DNA from: Corynebacterium afermentans subsp. lipophilum
Lineage (GTDB): Bacteria > Actinomycetota > Actinomycetes > Mycobacteriales > Mycobacteriaceae
Reading direction: 5' to 3'
Length of the DNA: 64,000 bases
NCBI RefSeq assembly: GCF_030408375.1
Contig: NZ_CP046530.1
Location: 806,001-870,000, forward strand
How positions within the stretch are numbered: the first letter of the stretch is position 1; each line of letters begins with the position of its first letter. Below the pieces are notes generated by a model, which worked only from the letters and a program-made list of their open reading frames with translations, did no database searches and was not told where the DNA came from. Shown here piece by piece: positions 31,994-41,142 of this stretch. Position numbers and translations under genes: made by a program.

Positions 31994-33127
31994 CTAATTT
32001 AGCACTTCAATATCACTTGGAGAGAGGCCGAGCTGACTGCCAAAGGGGAGGCTTGCATCGGACGAGTAACCGAAGTCGCCCGCAGGAACATGCAGCCGCA
32101 CCCGTTTTCCCACGTACTGGTCCCAGCCGTTGGTGTAGTCGATCGTGCCGTACTTGGTGTACTGCACGGATCCAAGGCGCGCGAAGGGGCTTTCCTGGGC
32201 GACTTGAGACCCAGCCTTGTTCGCCGTGACGCTCACGGGGGAATCGAAGACTAGCACGTAGTATACGTTGTCTGGGTCTTCATCATTCGGCGTGGGACGT
32301 CCTTGTCGCGCCTGTTCGGTCGACCACGCTTCCACGTTTCCGGTGAAAACTGCGTCACCATTTGCGGCAACAACCGCCGGTCCCTCCTCCGTAGCAGCGA
32401 CGCTTCCGCTCGCACTCTCGCCGGAGGGTGGAAGCACCGTCAGGTTGCCGTCGTGAAGCGGCTGCGGGTTGCTCACCGGAATCCAGTCGATGAGTTGGTG
32501 GTCCGGGAGGAGGCCGTCGCTAGGGAAGTTCTCCTTTGCGCTATCGCTTAGCGACGTGCCGTTCAACGCGAACAGCTCAGAAACGGATTCCTTGCCCAGC
32601 GACGAACCACTGATCTGGTACACGCCCCTGCCACCCGCGGACGCCCGCACCGCCAACCGGCCGCCACCATTGCCGGGCGCGCCCATCATGAGCACGTCCG
32701 TGGACGCGCGGGCCTTGCCGTCCTCGCCGATGGTGAACACGATCACTGGCGTGGTGTCGCTGCCGCCGACCGCGAGCAGCAGCTCCGGCGTGCCGCCACC
32801 AGTGGCCTCAACCAGCGCGTACTCGTAGGTGCCGTCGGGGGTGTACTGCGCCGCGGCGTTTACCGGGTAGTCGCCGGGGTGGGAGAGGACCCATTCGTAC
32901 TCGGTGCGCCAATCGGCGGCGTCCTCAGCCTCACCAGCAGCCTGGCCCTCTGCCGCCCCCGCAGCCTCAGTTTCGCCCGCCTCAGGCTCCACAACCTCAC
33001 CCGAATCCGGGTCCACCCACTGCGTGGACGTGACCATCACGGTCTCGGGCTCGCCACCCCCGGCGCAACCCGAAACCACCCCGACAGAACCGACTACAAC
33101 AAGCGCGAGCGCGCGACGAAAACGCAT
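31994..33127 (-). CDS. Predicted lipoprotein (paralogue of 26587-27690)
   Basis: A 377-residue lipoprotein with a lipobox V-S-G-C near residue 21. It shares with the first lipoprotein the mature start (V-T-S-T-Q-W-V-D-P-D-S-G-E-V-V), the block Y-E-Y-A-L-V-E-A-T-G-G-G-T-P-E-L-L-L and the C-terminal G-K-R-V-R-L-H-V. Identity is moderate, so duplication is old. No enzyme motif is seen. Confidence 0.75.
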   Translation of the reverse strand: MRFRRALALVVVGSVGVVSGCAGGGEPETVMVTSTQWVDPDSGEVVEPEAGETEAAGAAEGQAAGEAEDAADWRTEYEWVLSHPGDYPVNAAAQYTPDGTYEYALVEATGGGTPELLLAVGGSDTTPVIVFTIGEDGKARASTDVLMMGAPGNGGGRLAVRASAGGRGVYQISGSSLGKESVSELFALNGTSLSDSAKENFPSDGLLPDHQLIDWIPVSNPQPLHDGNLTVLPPSGESASGSVAATEEGPAVVAANGDAVFTGNVEAWSTEQARQGRPTPNDEDPDNVYYVLVFDSPVSVTANKAGSQVAQESPFARLGSVQYTKYGTIDYTNGWDQYVGKRVRLHVPAGDFGYSSDASLPFGSQLGLSPSDIEVLN

Positions 33128-33164
33128 GCGCCCACTCTAACCGGCGGGAGCGGGAAACTCTCGG

Positions 33165-33659
33165 CTATTTCCCAAGCTCCTTGCGGCGTTCGGCGGCGAG
33201 TTTCAGCCGCTCGGCGCGATCGGAACGTTCCTTCTCCAGCAGTTCCTCGAGGACCTCGTCTTCCTCGTTGGAGATGTCGAAGACGGCGTACCAAGCGACC
33301 GCGAGTATGCCCATCACCGGCCACATCACCCAGGCGTAGTCCAGATCCAGCCCAATCTGCAGCACAAAATAGACCGCCAAACCGCCGATGAGGGTGGTGT
33401 AGATCGCGGTGTCCATCTTCCGCTTCGCTGCGAGTTTCTCATCCAGTTCGATCTCGGACGGTGTCCGTTTATCCAATGCGACCGGTTCGGCCGGGAGGTC
33501 GTCGAAAAGCATCGAAAGCTCCCCGCGCGTGCGCGCAACTGCGGCTTGACCTGTGCGTTCTTCGAACTCTCCCACATCCAGGTAACCGTCTGCGAACAGA
33601 GTGCCCAGCCGGTCCAGCGCGTCCGAACGCTCGGCGTCGCCCACGCGGATTTCGTCCAT
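33165..33659 (-). CDS. DUF1707 domain membrane protein
   Basis: A 164-residue protein with an N-terminal DUF1707 domain (I-R-V-G-D-A-E-R-S-D-A-L-D-R-L, then G-Y-L-D-V-G-E-F-E-E-R-T). Two membrane segments follow (Y-T-T-L-I-G-G-L-A-V-Y-F-V and W-V-M-W-P-V-M-G-I-L-A-V) and a charged coiled-coil end. It is divergent from the MerR gene with a 51-base gap, where both promoters must lie. Confidence 0.85.
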   Translation of the reverse strand: MDEIRVGDAERSDALDRLGTLFADGYLDVGEFEERTGQAAVARTRGELSMLFDDLPAEPVALDKRTPSEIELDEKLAAKRKMDTAIYTTLIGGLAVYFVLQIGLDLDYAWVMWPVMGILAVAWYAVFDISNEEDEVLEELLEKERSDRAERLKLAAERRKELGK

Positions 33660-33710
33660 CATCGCTCCCAACTTGCGCTTGCCCCTGCGGCAAGCTGTTC
33701 AATCGCAGTC

Positions 33711-34484
33711 ATGACAGATGGTATCGAGTACACGATCGGCGAGGCCGCCGAGGCTCTCGGGGTTTCCACCAAGGCGTTGCGCCACTGGGAGGCGCTCGGC
33801 CTCATCGCACCCGCGCGCACGTGGTTCGACCACCGCGTTTACAGCGAGGCGGACCTCGAGCGCGGCGCGGCCATTGCCCTCTACCGCGGAGTCGGCGTGC
33901 CGCTTGCGCAGATCGCGCAGCTTCTCGACGCCTCCGGAGCCGCCCTCACCCGCGCCCTCAAGCACCACCAAGAAGCACTCGCTTCTCGACGGCGCACGCT
34001 CGACGCCCAACTCACATCTGTCCAGCACCTCATTGACAACGCAACGAAAGGATCCATCGACATGGACGCAATGAAGAAATACCTCGGCGAAGATATGCCT
34101 GCCTACCAGAAGGAGGCTGAGCAGCGCTGGGGTGATACCCCGGAGTGGGCGCAGTCCCAGGAAAAGCTCGCTCAAATGGGCGAAGGTGACTTCAAACGCC
34201 TCCAGGAAGAACAGGACACGCTCGCCACGGACTTGGTCAACGCCCGCGACGCCGGTGTCGAGCCCGGCTCGCAGGAAGCCGAAGCCCTGGTGGAGCGCCA
34301 CCGCGCAAGCATCGCCCAGTGGTACGAGGCGACCCCGGCTCGCCAACTCATCCTCGCGCGCATGTACGTCGGCGACGCGCGCTTCCACGAAGCCTACGGC
34401 GGCGCGCAGGACTACCTGCTCGAGCTGGTCACCGCCCACGCGGCGGCCGAAGGTGTGGACGTGGACAACCCGCAGTGGGGCTAA
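33711..34484 (+). CDS. MerR family regulator with TipAS effector domain
   Basis: A 257-residue regulator. The N-terminal MerR helix-turn-helix reads Y-T-I-G-E-A-A-E-A-L-G-V-S-T-K-A-L-R-H-W-E. A coiled coil follows (R-R-R-T-L-D-A-Q-L), then a TipAS-like C-terminal domain that in related proteins binds thiopeptide-type antibiotics (pattern around A-M-K-K-Y-L-G and Q-W-Y-E). It may sense a hydrophobic compound and activate transport or defence genes. Targets are unknown. Confidence 0.88.
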   Translation: MTDGIEYTIGEAAEALGVSTKALRHWEALGLIAPARTWFDHRVYSEADLERGAAIALYRGVGVPLAQIAQLLDASGAALTRALKHHQEALASRRRTLDAQLTSVQHLIDNATKGSIDMDAMKKYLGEDMPAYQKEAEQRWGDTPEWAQSQEKLAQMGEGDFKRLQEEQDTLATDLVNARDAGVEPGSQEAEALVERHRASIAQWYEATPARQLILARMYVGDARFHEAYGGAQDYLLELVTAHAAAEGVDVDNPQWG

Positions 34485-34504
34485 CCACGCCCCACTTGTC
34501 CTCC

Positions 34505-35257
34505 CTACACGGGGCAGACCACGGGCACACCGGCGTCGTCTAGGACGCGGGCGCGGAAGCCGTAGACGTCTTCGAGCAGGTCGGGAGTGAGCACCGCATG
34601 GGGTGTGTCTTGGCCGACGAGGCGGCCGGCCTTGAGCACGAGTAGCTCGTCGCAGTAGCGGGCGGCGAGGTTCAGGTCGTGGATGGCCACCAGCGCCACC
34701 CGGTCGGTCCCGCGGACCTCGTCGCAGATGAGCTGGAGCAGTTCGACTTGGTGGCGTAGGTCGAGGGCGGACGTGGGTTCGTCGAGAAGCATGACGCTCG
34801 GCTCGCGCACCAGCATCTGCGCGACAGCGACGAGCTGGCGCTGACCACCCGACATGTCCGAGACCAGCCGGTCGGACAGATGCGTGATACCCAAACGGTG
34901 CATGACGTCGGCGGTGCGCTCCAGCGGGTCCCACCCGTCGACGCCGCGGCGGCGGGCGGAGACCATGACCGATTCGAACGCGGTCAGCGTGGCGCTGCTC
35001 AACAGGTCCTGCGGCACGTAGCCGATCGCCTCCACGCGGTCCCTGCCGGTGAGCTCCGTGCCGTCCTTACTGATGGTCACCGACCCCGCCGTCGGCTTCT
35101 TGATCCCGGCGATGGCTTTGACCAGCGTTGATTTGCCGGCGGCATTGGGGCCGATCAGGCCGACGACCGTCCCGCCCTCGAGCGGGTCGAACGACAACGA
35201 GTGCACGATGGTGGACCGTCCGTAGGAAACGGAGAGGTTCTGCGCGCTAACGGTCAT
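34505..35257 (-). CDS. Iron-siderophore ABC transporter ATP-binding protein
   Basis: A 250-residue FecE/FepC-type ATPase with Walker A G-P-N-A-A-G-K-S-T, signature M-S-G-G-Q-R-Q-L-V-A-V-A-Q and Walker B S-V-M-L-L-D-E-P-T-S-A-L-D. It is the last gene of a three-gene operon whose first gene has DtxR boxes. The next gene upstream is the permease, 3 bases away. Confidence 0.92.
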   Translation of the reverse strand: MTVSAQNLSVSYGRSTIVHSLSFDPLEGGTVVGLIGPNAAGKSTLVKAIAGIKKPTAGSVTISKDGTELTGRDRVEAIGYVPQDLLSSATLTAFESVMVSARRRGVDGWDPLERTADVMHRLGITHLSDRLVSDMSGGQRQLVAVAQMLVREPSVMLLDEPTSALDLRHQVELLQLICDEVRGTDRVALVAIHDLNLAARYCDELLVLKAGRLVGQDTPHAVLTPDLLEDVYGFRARVLDDAGVPVVCPV

Positions 35258-35260
35258 GGT

Positions 35261-36346
35261 CTACGCCCCCTTCCGGCGGGCACGGGTGAAGATGAGGAAC
35301 ACGAAAAACGGCACGCCGACCAGCGAGGTGATGATGCCGATCGGGATGGCCAGGCCGGGGATGATAGACAGCGACACGGCATAGGCCAAGCTCAGCAGCA
35401 TCGCGCCCGCGGCGGCCGCGGCGGGGAGGAAAAACTTTTGGTCCTCGCCCACGAGCATTCGCGCCACGTGGGGCCCGACGAGCCCGATGAACCCGATGAT
35501 GCCGGTGAACGCCACAGACGCGGCCGCCAAAAACGATGCGACGAGCAGGGTGGCAAGGCGCAGGCGTTTGACGTCGATGCCGAGGGCTGCGGCGCGGTCG
35601 TCGCCAAGCCGCAGCGCGGTCAGGCGCCACGCGTTGGCCACGCAGAACGGGATCGCCACGGCGAGGACAACAGCGAGGATGATGTTCGCCGTCCAGTTTG
35701 CGCGCTGCATCGACCCCATAGTCCAGAAGACGATCTGCTGTAGCGCCTCAACGTTAGCGCCGTACTGCAGCAGCGACAGCAAAGCCTGGAAGAAGAAGGA
35801 CAGCGCGATGCCGAGCAGGATCATCGACTCGGCTGTGGCGCCGCGCCACACGGAAGCGCCCGCCACAATCGCCACGGCGATCAGCGCCGCCAGCGCAGCG
35901 GTGGCGGCAAGGTTGAACTGCGGGTTGCCCACCAGCGACCAGCCCATCACGATGGACAGCGCGGCGCCGAACGCCGCTGCGGCCGAGATACCGAGGGTGA
36001 ACGGCTCCGCCAGCGGGTTGTCCAAAATTGTCTGCATCTGGCCGCCCGCAAGCCCCAGTGCGGCACCGCACAGCACCGCCATCACCGCGGCCGGCAGGCG
36101 CAGCGTGCGAATCACCACCAGGGTCTGCTCGTCCACCCGCTCCGGGTGGAACACCGCGTTAAATACGTCGGCCACGGCGATGTCGATCGGGCCGACCACA
36201 ACGGCGAAAAGAAAGCTCACCACTACCGCGACCAGCAGGCCGGCAATGGCGAAGGACTTCTTCCGCCCGCGCTTGAGGTAGCTGTCAATCGCGGTCCGGC
36301 GGGCATCCTCGGCCACGTCGGGTTTCGCGGGCACGTGCGTGGTCAT
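35261..36346 (-). CDS. Iron-siderophore ABC transporter permease (FecCD family)
   Basis: A 361-residue permease of the FecCD family with about nine to ten membrane segments. Marks are R-L-P-A-A-V-M-A-V-L-C-G-A-A-L-G-L-A-G-G-Q-M-Q and I-I-G-F-I-G-L-V-G-P-H-V-A-R. One gene supplies the permease, so a homodimer is expected. It lies between the binding protein (3-base gap) and ATPase genes. Confidence 0.93.
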   Translation of the reverse strand: MTTHVPAKPDVAEDARRTAIDSYLKRGRKKSFAIAGLLVAVVVSFLFAVVVGPIDIAVADVFNAVFHPERVDEQTLVVIRTLRLPAAVMAVLCGAALGLAGGQMQTILDNPLAEPFTLGISAAAAFGAALSIVMGWSLVGNPQFNLAATAALAALIAVAIVAGASVWRGATAESMILLGIALSFFFQALLSLLQYGANVEALQQIVFWTMGSMQRANWTANIILAVVLAVAIPFCVANAWRLTALRLGDDRAAALGIDVKRLRLATLLVASFLAAASVAFTGIIGFIGLVGPHVARMLVGEDQKFFLPAAAAAGAMLLSLAYAVSLSIIPGLAIPIGIITSLVGVPFFVFLIFTRARRKGA

Positions 36347-36349
36347 GCC

Positions 36350-37591
36350 CTACATCGCCTCCGGGTGCGCGGGGTCGGCGAAGAACACGCCGCTGTAATC
36401 GAACGGCAGCCACTCCTTGTGGAAGTCCTTGAAGTCCTGCGCCGGGTCCAGGTCCGCGAACTCCTCCGGGTGCAGCCACTTCGCAAACGCCTCGAGGGCG
36501 AACACGTTGAAGGGGTTGTCGTAGAACTGGTGGTAGATGGCGAAGTAGTTGCCTTCCTTTGGTGCGTCGAGAAGCTCCATGCCCGGCTGCTGCAGCGGGC
36601 CCTCGCACGTTTCGAGCACAAGGTCGGGGTTGGACTGGTAGCCCAGCTCGACGTGGCGGAAAGTGCCCGGCTTGTTCGGGTCGCGCGCCCACTCACCGCC
36701 GGTGACGATGAGCTTGTCGGGATTGAGCTCGACCAGCTTCTCCGGGGTGAGTGTCTTCGTCTCCGGGCCGAGCACCTCGGGGCCCAAGTTGTGCCCGCCA
36801 GCGGCGGTGATCAGCGTGCCCAGGTGCACATCCCCGGCGACGGCGCAGCAGTCGCTGAACCCCGCGGCTGTCCACAGCAGCACATCCGGCTTATCGACGA
36901 TCTTCGCCGCCCGGTCAGTGATCTCCTTGACCTTGGCCTGGTAGAACTCGTTGTACTTCTGCGCACGCTCGCTCTGGCCGAGCAGGTCGCCCAGCAGCTG
37001 CATAGACACCGTGGTGTTTTCCAGCGGCTTCTGACGGAAATCGATGAACGCGTAGGTGATGCCGGCCGCGTCCAAATCGGAGATGAAGCCGCTTTCTTCC
37101 ACGGACTTCTTCTGGTCCAGCGTCATGATCACCACGTCCGGCTTCTGCGCCAGTAGGTTCTCCACGGTGACGTCGCCCTTCTGGATCATGCCGATCTCGG
37201 GCATGTCCTTGGCCTCCGGCTGCATCTCGAAGAGCTTCTCGCGGAACGCCCCGGCCGCCTTTTCCAAGTCCTGGCCATAGGCGACAACATTGTCCAGCGG
37301 ATTGTCCTGCAGCAGGGCAGTGGCGTACGCCGCGCGGCCCTCCGCCAGCACGATGCGCTCCGGCAGTTCGTCGAACTGGAGCGTGCGGCCGGCGGCGTCG
37401 GTGACGGTCACCGCGCCCTCAGCGGATCGGGTCTGAGTTGAGGCAGCGGCGCCGCTCGCCCCTGTGCTGACTTCGGTGTCGGCTTCGTTGCCGGCAGTGG
37501 GGGCCGTCTCGGCGCCTGAGCAGGCGACCAGTCCGCAGACGGTTGCGAGTGAGACGGCGAGGGTGCCGATCCGGTGTGAACGTTTCACCAC
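36350..37591 (-). CDS. Iron-siderophore ABC transporter substrate-binding lipoprotein
   Basis: A 413-residue binding protein of the FecB/FepB type. It has a lipobox (L-V-A-C-S near residue 24), a Ser/Thr-rich spacer, then E-R-I-V-L-A-E-G-R-A-A-Y-A-T-A and the two-lobe periplasmic-binding fold. The second lobe has A-G-G-H-N-L-G-P-E-V-L-G. Two GTG codons stand together at the start. Two DtxR-like boxes lie directly upstream, so iron repression of the operon is likely. Confidence 0.92.
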   Translation of the reverse strand: MVKRSHRIGTLAVSLATVCGLVACSGAETAPTAGNEADTEVSTGASGAAASTQTRSAEGAVTVTDAAGRTLQFDELPERIVLAEGRAAYATALLQDNPLDNVVAYGQDLEKAAGAFREKLFEMQPEAKDMPEIGMIQKGDVTVENLLAQKPDVVIMTLDQKKSVEESGFISDLDAAGITYAFIDFRQKPLENTTVSMQLLGDLLGQSERAQKYNEFYQAKVKEITDRAAKIVDKPDVLLWTAAGFSDCCAVAGDVHLGTLITAAGGHNLGPEVLGPETKTLTPEKLVELNPDKLIVTGGEWARDPNKPGTFRHVELGYQSNPDLVLETCEGPLQQPGMELLDAPKEGNYFAIYHQFYDNPFNVFALEAFAKWLHPEEFADLDPAQDFKDFHKEWLPFDYSGVFFADPAHPEAM

Positions 37592-37607
37592 GTTTCCCTT
37601 CGTTAGG

Positions 37608-37626
37608 TGACGTTAGCCTAAGCTAA
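37608..37626 (-). promoter_or_regulatory. DtxR-type iron box 1
   Basis: The minus strand reads TTAGCTTAGGCTAACGTCA, with three mismatches to the DtxR consensus TTAGGTTAGGCTAACCTAA. It lies 17 bases before the substrate-binding protein start. Confidence 0.75.
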
Positions 37627-37648
37627 GTTGTAGGAACCATGGCGACAC

Positions 37649-37667
37649 TAAGGTAAGCCTAAGCTGA
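37649..37667 (-). promoter_or_regulatory. DtxR-type iron box 2
   Basis: The minus strand reads TCAGCTTAGGCTTACCTTA, four mismatches to the DtxR consensus. It is 41 bases from box 1 on the same strand. Two boxes in one promoter gap suggest strong iron control. Confidence 0.65.
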
Positions 37668-37705
37668 GTGTCAACTGTTGCGGGGGGGGAGGAGGGGGCG
37701 CGGAC

Positions 37706-38590
37706 TTAAGCGCTCTTGCCCTTCTTTGCGGATTCTTTCCCAGACTTCTTCCCGGACCCAGACTTCCCGCCACCGGAAGACCGCTTGTCCAACGACGCCT
37801 TCAGCGCGGCCATCAGGTCCACCACATTGTCATCGTCTTCATCCGAATCATCCGCGCCATCAGAGCCATCAGAGCCGAACGTGGCCTCGGTGTCCAGGGT
37901 CTCGCCCTCCTCGAACTTCGCGTCGATGAGTTTGCGCAGCTCCGCCTGGTAGTCGTCCTCGAACTCCTCGGGCGTGAAGTCGGAGGCGTAGGACTCCACC
38001 AGCTGCTTGGACAGCTTCAGCTCCTTTTCACCGATTTTCGCCCGGGATTTCGTGCCTTTGAACTCGTCGTCGAAGTCGAGCTCGCGTACCTCGTCGGCCC
38101 ACATCAGCCCCTGCAGCACGATCACCTTGTTCACCACCCGAAGCACGCCCAACCTGGTCTTTTGTCGCAGGGCGAAGCGCACCACGGCGATCAGATCCGA
38201 ATCCAGCAAGGTTTGCCGCAGTAACAAATATGACTTCGGTGTCTTGCCCTCGGGCGCCAGGTAGTAGGACTTCTCCAGCATCAACGGATCGATCTGGTCC
38301 GCGGGCACGAACTGCACGACTGCGATCTCGTCGTTGTCGGCTTCGGGCAGGGAGTCGAAGTCTTCGTCGGTGATCACGACGGTGTCGCCGTCTTCTTCAA
38401 ATGCTTTGTCGATGTGCTTGTACTCCACCTTTTCGCCGCAGACCTCGCAGCGCCGCTCGTAGCGGATGCGCCCGTGGTCTTTGTCGTGGACTTGGTGGAA
38501 TGACAAATCGTGGTCCTCGGTCGCCCCGTACGCCTTGACGGGGACGTTGACAAGGCCGAATGTGACGGAACCGGTCCAAACTGCGCGCAT
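37706..38590 (-). CDS. ku: Non-homologous end-joining protein Ku
   Basis: A 294-residue bacterial Ku that binds broken DNA ends and recruits LigD. Marks are the start M-R-A-V-W-T-G-S-V-T-F-G-L-V-N-V-P-V, C-E-V-C-G-E-K-V-E-Y-K-H-I-D-K-A and S-Y-Y-L-A-P-E. The C-terminal tail is a lysine/serine/glycine-rich extension (S-G-G-G-K-S-G-S-G-K-K), with an acidic run (D-D-S-D-E-D-D-D-N) before it. It is divergent from ligD with a 35-base gap. Confidence 0.95.
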   Translation of the reverse strand: MRAVWTGSVTFGLVNVPVKAYGATEDHDLSFHQVHDKDHGRIRYERRCEVCGEKVEYKHIDKAFEEDGDTVVITDEDFDSLPEADNDEIAVVQFVPADQIDPLMLEKSYYLAPEGKTPKSYLLLRQTLLDSDLIAVVRFALRQKTRLGVLRVVNKVIVLQGLMWADEVRELDFDDEFKGTKSRAKIGEKELKLSKQLVESYASDFTPEEFEDDYQAELRKLIDAKFEEGETLDTEATFGSDGSDGADDSDEDDDNVVDLMAALKASLDKRSSGGGKSGSGKKSGKESAKKGKSA

Positions 38591-38625
38591 GCGCCTCACT
38601 CTACGCACGCCTCTACAGTGGGGCC

Positions 38626-40911
38626 ATGGGCAATGACCAAAAGGTGCGCGTCGGCGGCCGCGAGCTCACCGTGAGCAACTTGGACAAGGTGCTCTACCCG
38701 GCCACCGGCACCACCAAGGCCGATGTCATGCGCTACTACCAGGCAGTCGCCGAGGTGCTCATCCCTCAAGCCAACAGGCGGCCGGTGACCAGGAAGAGGT
38801 GGCCCGAAGGCGTCGATGAGCAAAGCTTCTTCCGCAAAGACCTCGAGGATTCGGCGCCCGAGTGGGTGCCAACCGGCACCATCCAACACACCACAAGTGT
38901 CAACGCCTATCCGCTTCTCGACGGCTCCGCCACCCTCGCGTGGCTTTCCCAAGTCGCGGCACTGGAGCTGCACACCCCGCAGTGGCGCTTCGGCGCGGAC
39001 GGCAAACCGCAAAATCCCGACCGGCTGGTGCTGGACCTAGACCCGGGCCCCGGCGTCGAATTACACAACACCGCAGAAATCGCATTGATTTGCCGCGAAA
39101 TCCTCGAAGACATGGGGCTGACCTGCGTGCCGGTGACCTCCGGGTCCAAAGGCATCCACCTCTACGCCAGCCTGGACGGCCAAAGCGACGCCGATGCGGT
39201 GACCAAGGTGGCCAAGACCCTTGCACAGCACCTGCAGCGCGCGCACCCGGATCGCGTCACCGCCGCCATGGCGAAGGCGGAGCGCAAAGGAAAAGTGTTC
39301 ATCGACTGGAGCCAGAACAACGGGAAGAAAACCACCATTAGCCCGTACTCGCTGCGCGGGCGCGAGCGCCCCACGGTGGCGGCCCCGCGCACGTGGGAGG
39401 AGATCGCGGACCCGGTGCTGCGGCAGCTGGAGCTCGACGAGGTCATCGCGCGCGTCGAAGACGGACTCGACCCCATTGCGGTCCTCGGCGCGCCGGGGGA
39501 GGACCGGCTGGCCACGTACCGCTCCATGCGCGACAAAACCAAAACCGGCGAACCGGTGCCCGACGCCGCTCCGGCCCCGCGCGACGGCGAGCCGATCTTC
39601 GTCATCGGCGAGCACGACGCCTCCCACCTGCACTGGGACTTCCGCCTGGAGCGTGACGGGGTGCTCGTCTCCTGGGCCGTGCCGAAGGGCCCGCCGCTGG
39701 AAACCGACATCACCCGCCTGGCCGTGCAGACCGAGGACCACCCGATCGAATACGCCGAGTTCGAAGGCGTAATCCCGAAAGGCCAGTACGGCGCGGGCAC
39801 GGTGAAAATCTGGGACATCGGCACCTGCGAGATAGAAAAGTGGCGCGAAGACGAGATCATCGCCATCCTCCACGGCCGCGACGGCGGCGGGCTGGGCGGT
39901 ATCCCGCGCCGCTTCGCGCTGATCCGCACCGACGAGAAGAATTGGCTGCTCAAGCTCACCCGCGACCAGCCCAGCGCCGCCGCCGAAACAACGCCGCTGG
40001 CACCGATGCTGCCCACCGCGGCCACCCGCGGCGACATCACCCTCGAACAACACGACGGCACCGAGTTCGCCTACGAGATGAAGTGGGACGGCTACCGCAT
40101 CCTCGCGGACGTCGGCGGCACGGTCCGCCTGCGCAGCCGCAGCGGCAAGGACTACACGCACCTGTTCCCACACACGGACGAGCTTGCGCACTTACTTGCC
40201 GACGGCGGCTGCCTCGACGGCGAACTCGTCGCCCTCGACGCCAACGGAAACCCGGACTTCTCCGCCCTGCACCGCGCCGACCAGCACGGCGCAGAGGCGC
40301 AGCTTCGCTACATGGTCTTCGACCTACTGCGCCTGGGTAGTCGGGACCTGACCGGCACACCCTGGCACGCCCGCCGCGAGCTGCTCGAGCGTCTCGACGA
40401 AACCGAGCACGTGGTCATCCCGCCCGCAACCACCGGCTCCTTCGACACCGCATGGCGCGCCGCCGAGGAACTCGGGCTGGAGGGCGTGGTGGCCAAGCGC
40501 ACCGACGCCGAATACGCGCCGGGAGAGCGCTCCCGCGCGTGGCTAAAAGTCAAGCGCGCCCTGCACCAGGAAGTGGTGGTCGTGGGCGTGCGCACCGGCA
40601 AGCGCGGCATCGCATCGCTGCTGGTCGCGGTGCCCGACGAGGACGGTGAGCTGCGCTACGCGGGGCGTGTGGGCACCGGTTTTTCCAACTCCCAGCTCGC
40701 CGACATCGGCCGCAAGCTGCGCCGCGTCGAGCGCAAGACCCCGCCCATTGACATCCCCGCTTCCGACGCGAGCGACGCCTGGTGGGTGACCCCGAAGTTC
40801 GTCGCCGAGGTTCAGCTCGCCGGCGCCACCGTAGACAAAAAAGTGCGCCAGGCATCATGGAGAGGTTGGCGCGAGGACAAGGACCCCAGCGAGGTTCGCT
40901 GGGAGGTCTGA
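38626..40911 (+). CDS. ligD: Multifunctional ATP-dependent DNA ligase LigD
   Basis: A 761-residue enzyme with the full mycobacterial order of domains. The polymerase/primase part (about 1-290) carries Asp137/Asp139 in L-D-L-D-P-G-P. The 3'-phosphoesterase part follows (H-W-D-F-R-L-E, His336), and the ligase part has active-site Lys486 in M-K-W-D-G-Y-R and V-V-A-K-R-T further on. It fills and joins ends held by Ku. The ATG at 38626 gives a normal start. Confidence 0.96.
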   Translation: MGNDQKVRVGGRELTVSNLDKVLYPATGTTKADVMRYYQAVAEVLIPQANRRPVTRKRWPEGVDEQSFFRKDLEDSAPEWVPTGTIQHTTSVNAYPLLDGSATLAWLSQVAALELHTPQWRFGADGKPQNPDRLVLDLDPGPGVELHNTAEIALICREILEDMGLTCVPVTSGSKGIHLYASLDGQSDADAVTKVAKTLAQHLQRAHPDRVTAAMAKAERKGKVFIDWSQNNGKKTTISPYSLRGRERPTVAAPRTWEEIADPVLRQLELDEVIARVEDGLDPIAVLGAPGEDRLATYRSMRDKTKTGEPVPDAAPAPRDGEPIFVIGEHDASHLHWDFRLERDGVLVSWAVPKGPPLETDITRLAVQTEDHPIEYAEFEGVIPKGQYGAGTVKIWDIGTCEIEKWREDEIIAILHGRDGGGLGGIPRRFALIRTDEKNWLLKLTRDQPSAAAETTPLAPMLPTAATRGDITLEQHDGTEFAYEMKWDGYRILADVGGTVRLRSRSGKDYTHLFPHTDELAHLLADGGCLDGELVALDANGNPDFSALHRADQHGAEAQLRYMVFDLLRLGSRDLTGTPWHARRELLERLDETEHVVIPPATTGSFDTAWRAAEELGLEGVVAKRTDAEYAPGERSRAWLKVKRALHQEVVVVGVRTGKRGIASLLVAVPDEDGELRYAGRVGTGFSNSQLADIGRKLRRVERKTPPIDIPASDASDAWWVTPKFVAEVQLAGATVDKKVRQASWRGWREDKDPSEVRWEV

Positions 40912-40917
40912 GCGGAA

Positions 40918-41079
40918 TTACTCCTGTTCGTTGGTGGTGTCGTCCACCGTATCCTCTGCGGTCTCGCCGTAGCCGAGTGCGGAGCCGGTGTCTTGGGCGA
41001 ACTGGTCCTCATCGTGATCGACCGGCTTGTTCGGGCTGCCCTCGGTGGTGTAGCCGGGCTTTGCGGGATCGTTTTGCAT
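40918..41079 (-). CDS. Small acidic protein, 53 residues
   Basis: A short frame starting at an ATG behind an AAAGGAACAAC site. It reads M-Q-N-D-P-A-K-P-G-Y-T-T-E-G-S and ends T-T-N-E-Q-E. It is acidic and has no membrane segment or motif. Its codon use looks coding, and the frame sits neatly between the end of ligD and the 2H gene. Function unknown. Confidence 0.6.
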   Translation of the reverse strand: MQNDPAKPGYTTEGSPNKPVDHDEDQFAQDTGSALGYGETAEDTVDDTTNEQE

Positions 41080-41142
41080 TGTTGTTCCTTTCGTCGCGTG
41101 AGCGCCCCATGGTACGCGCGGTAAGCGGGTACCCTCGGCCCA

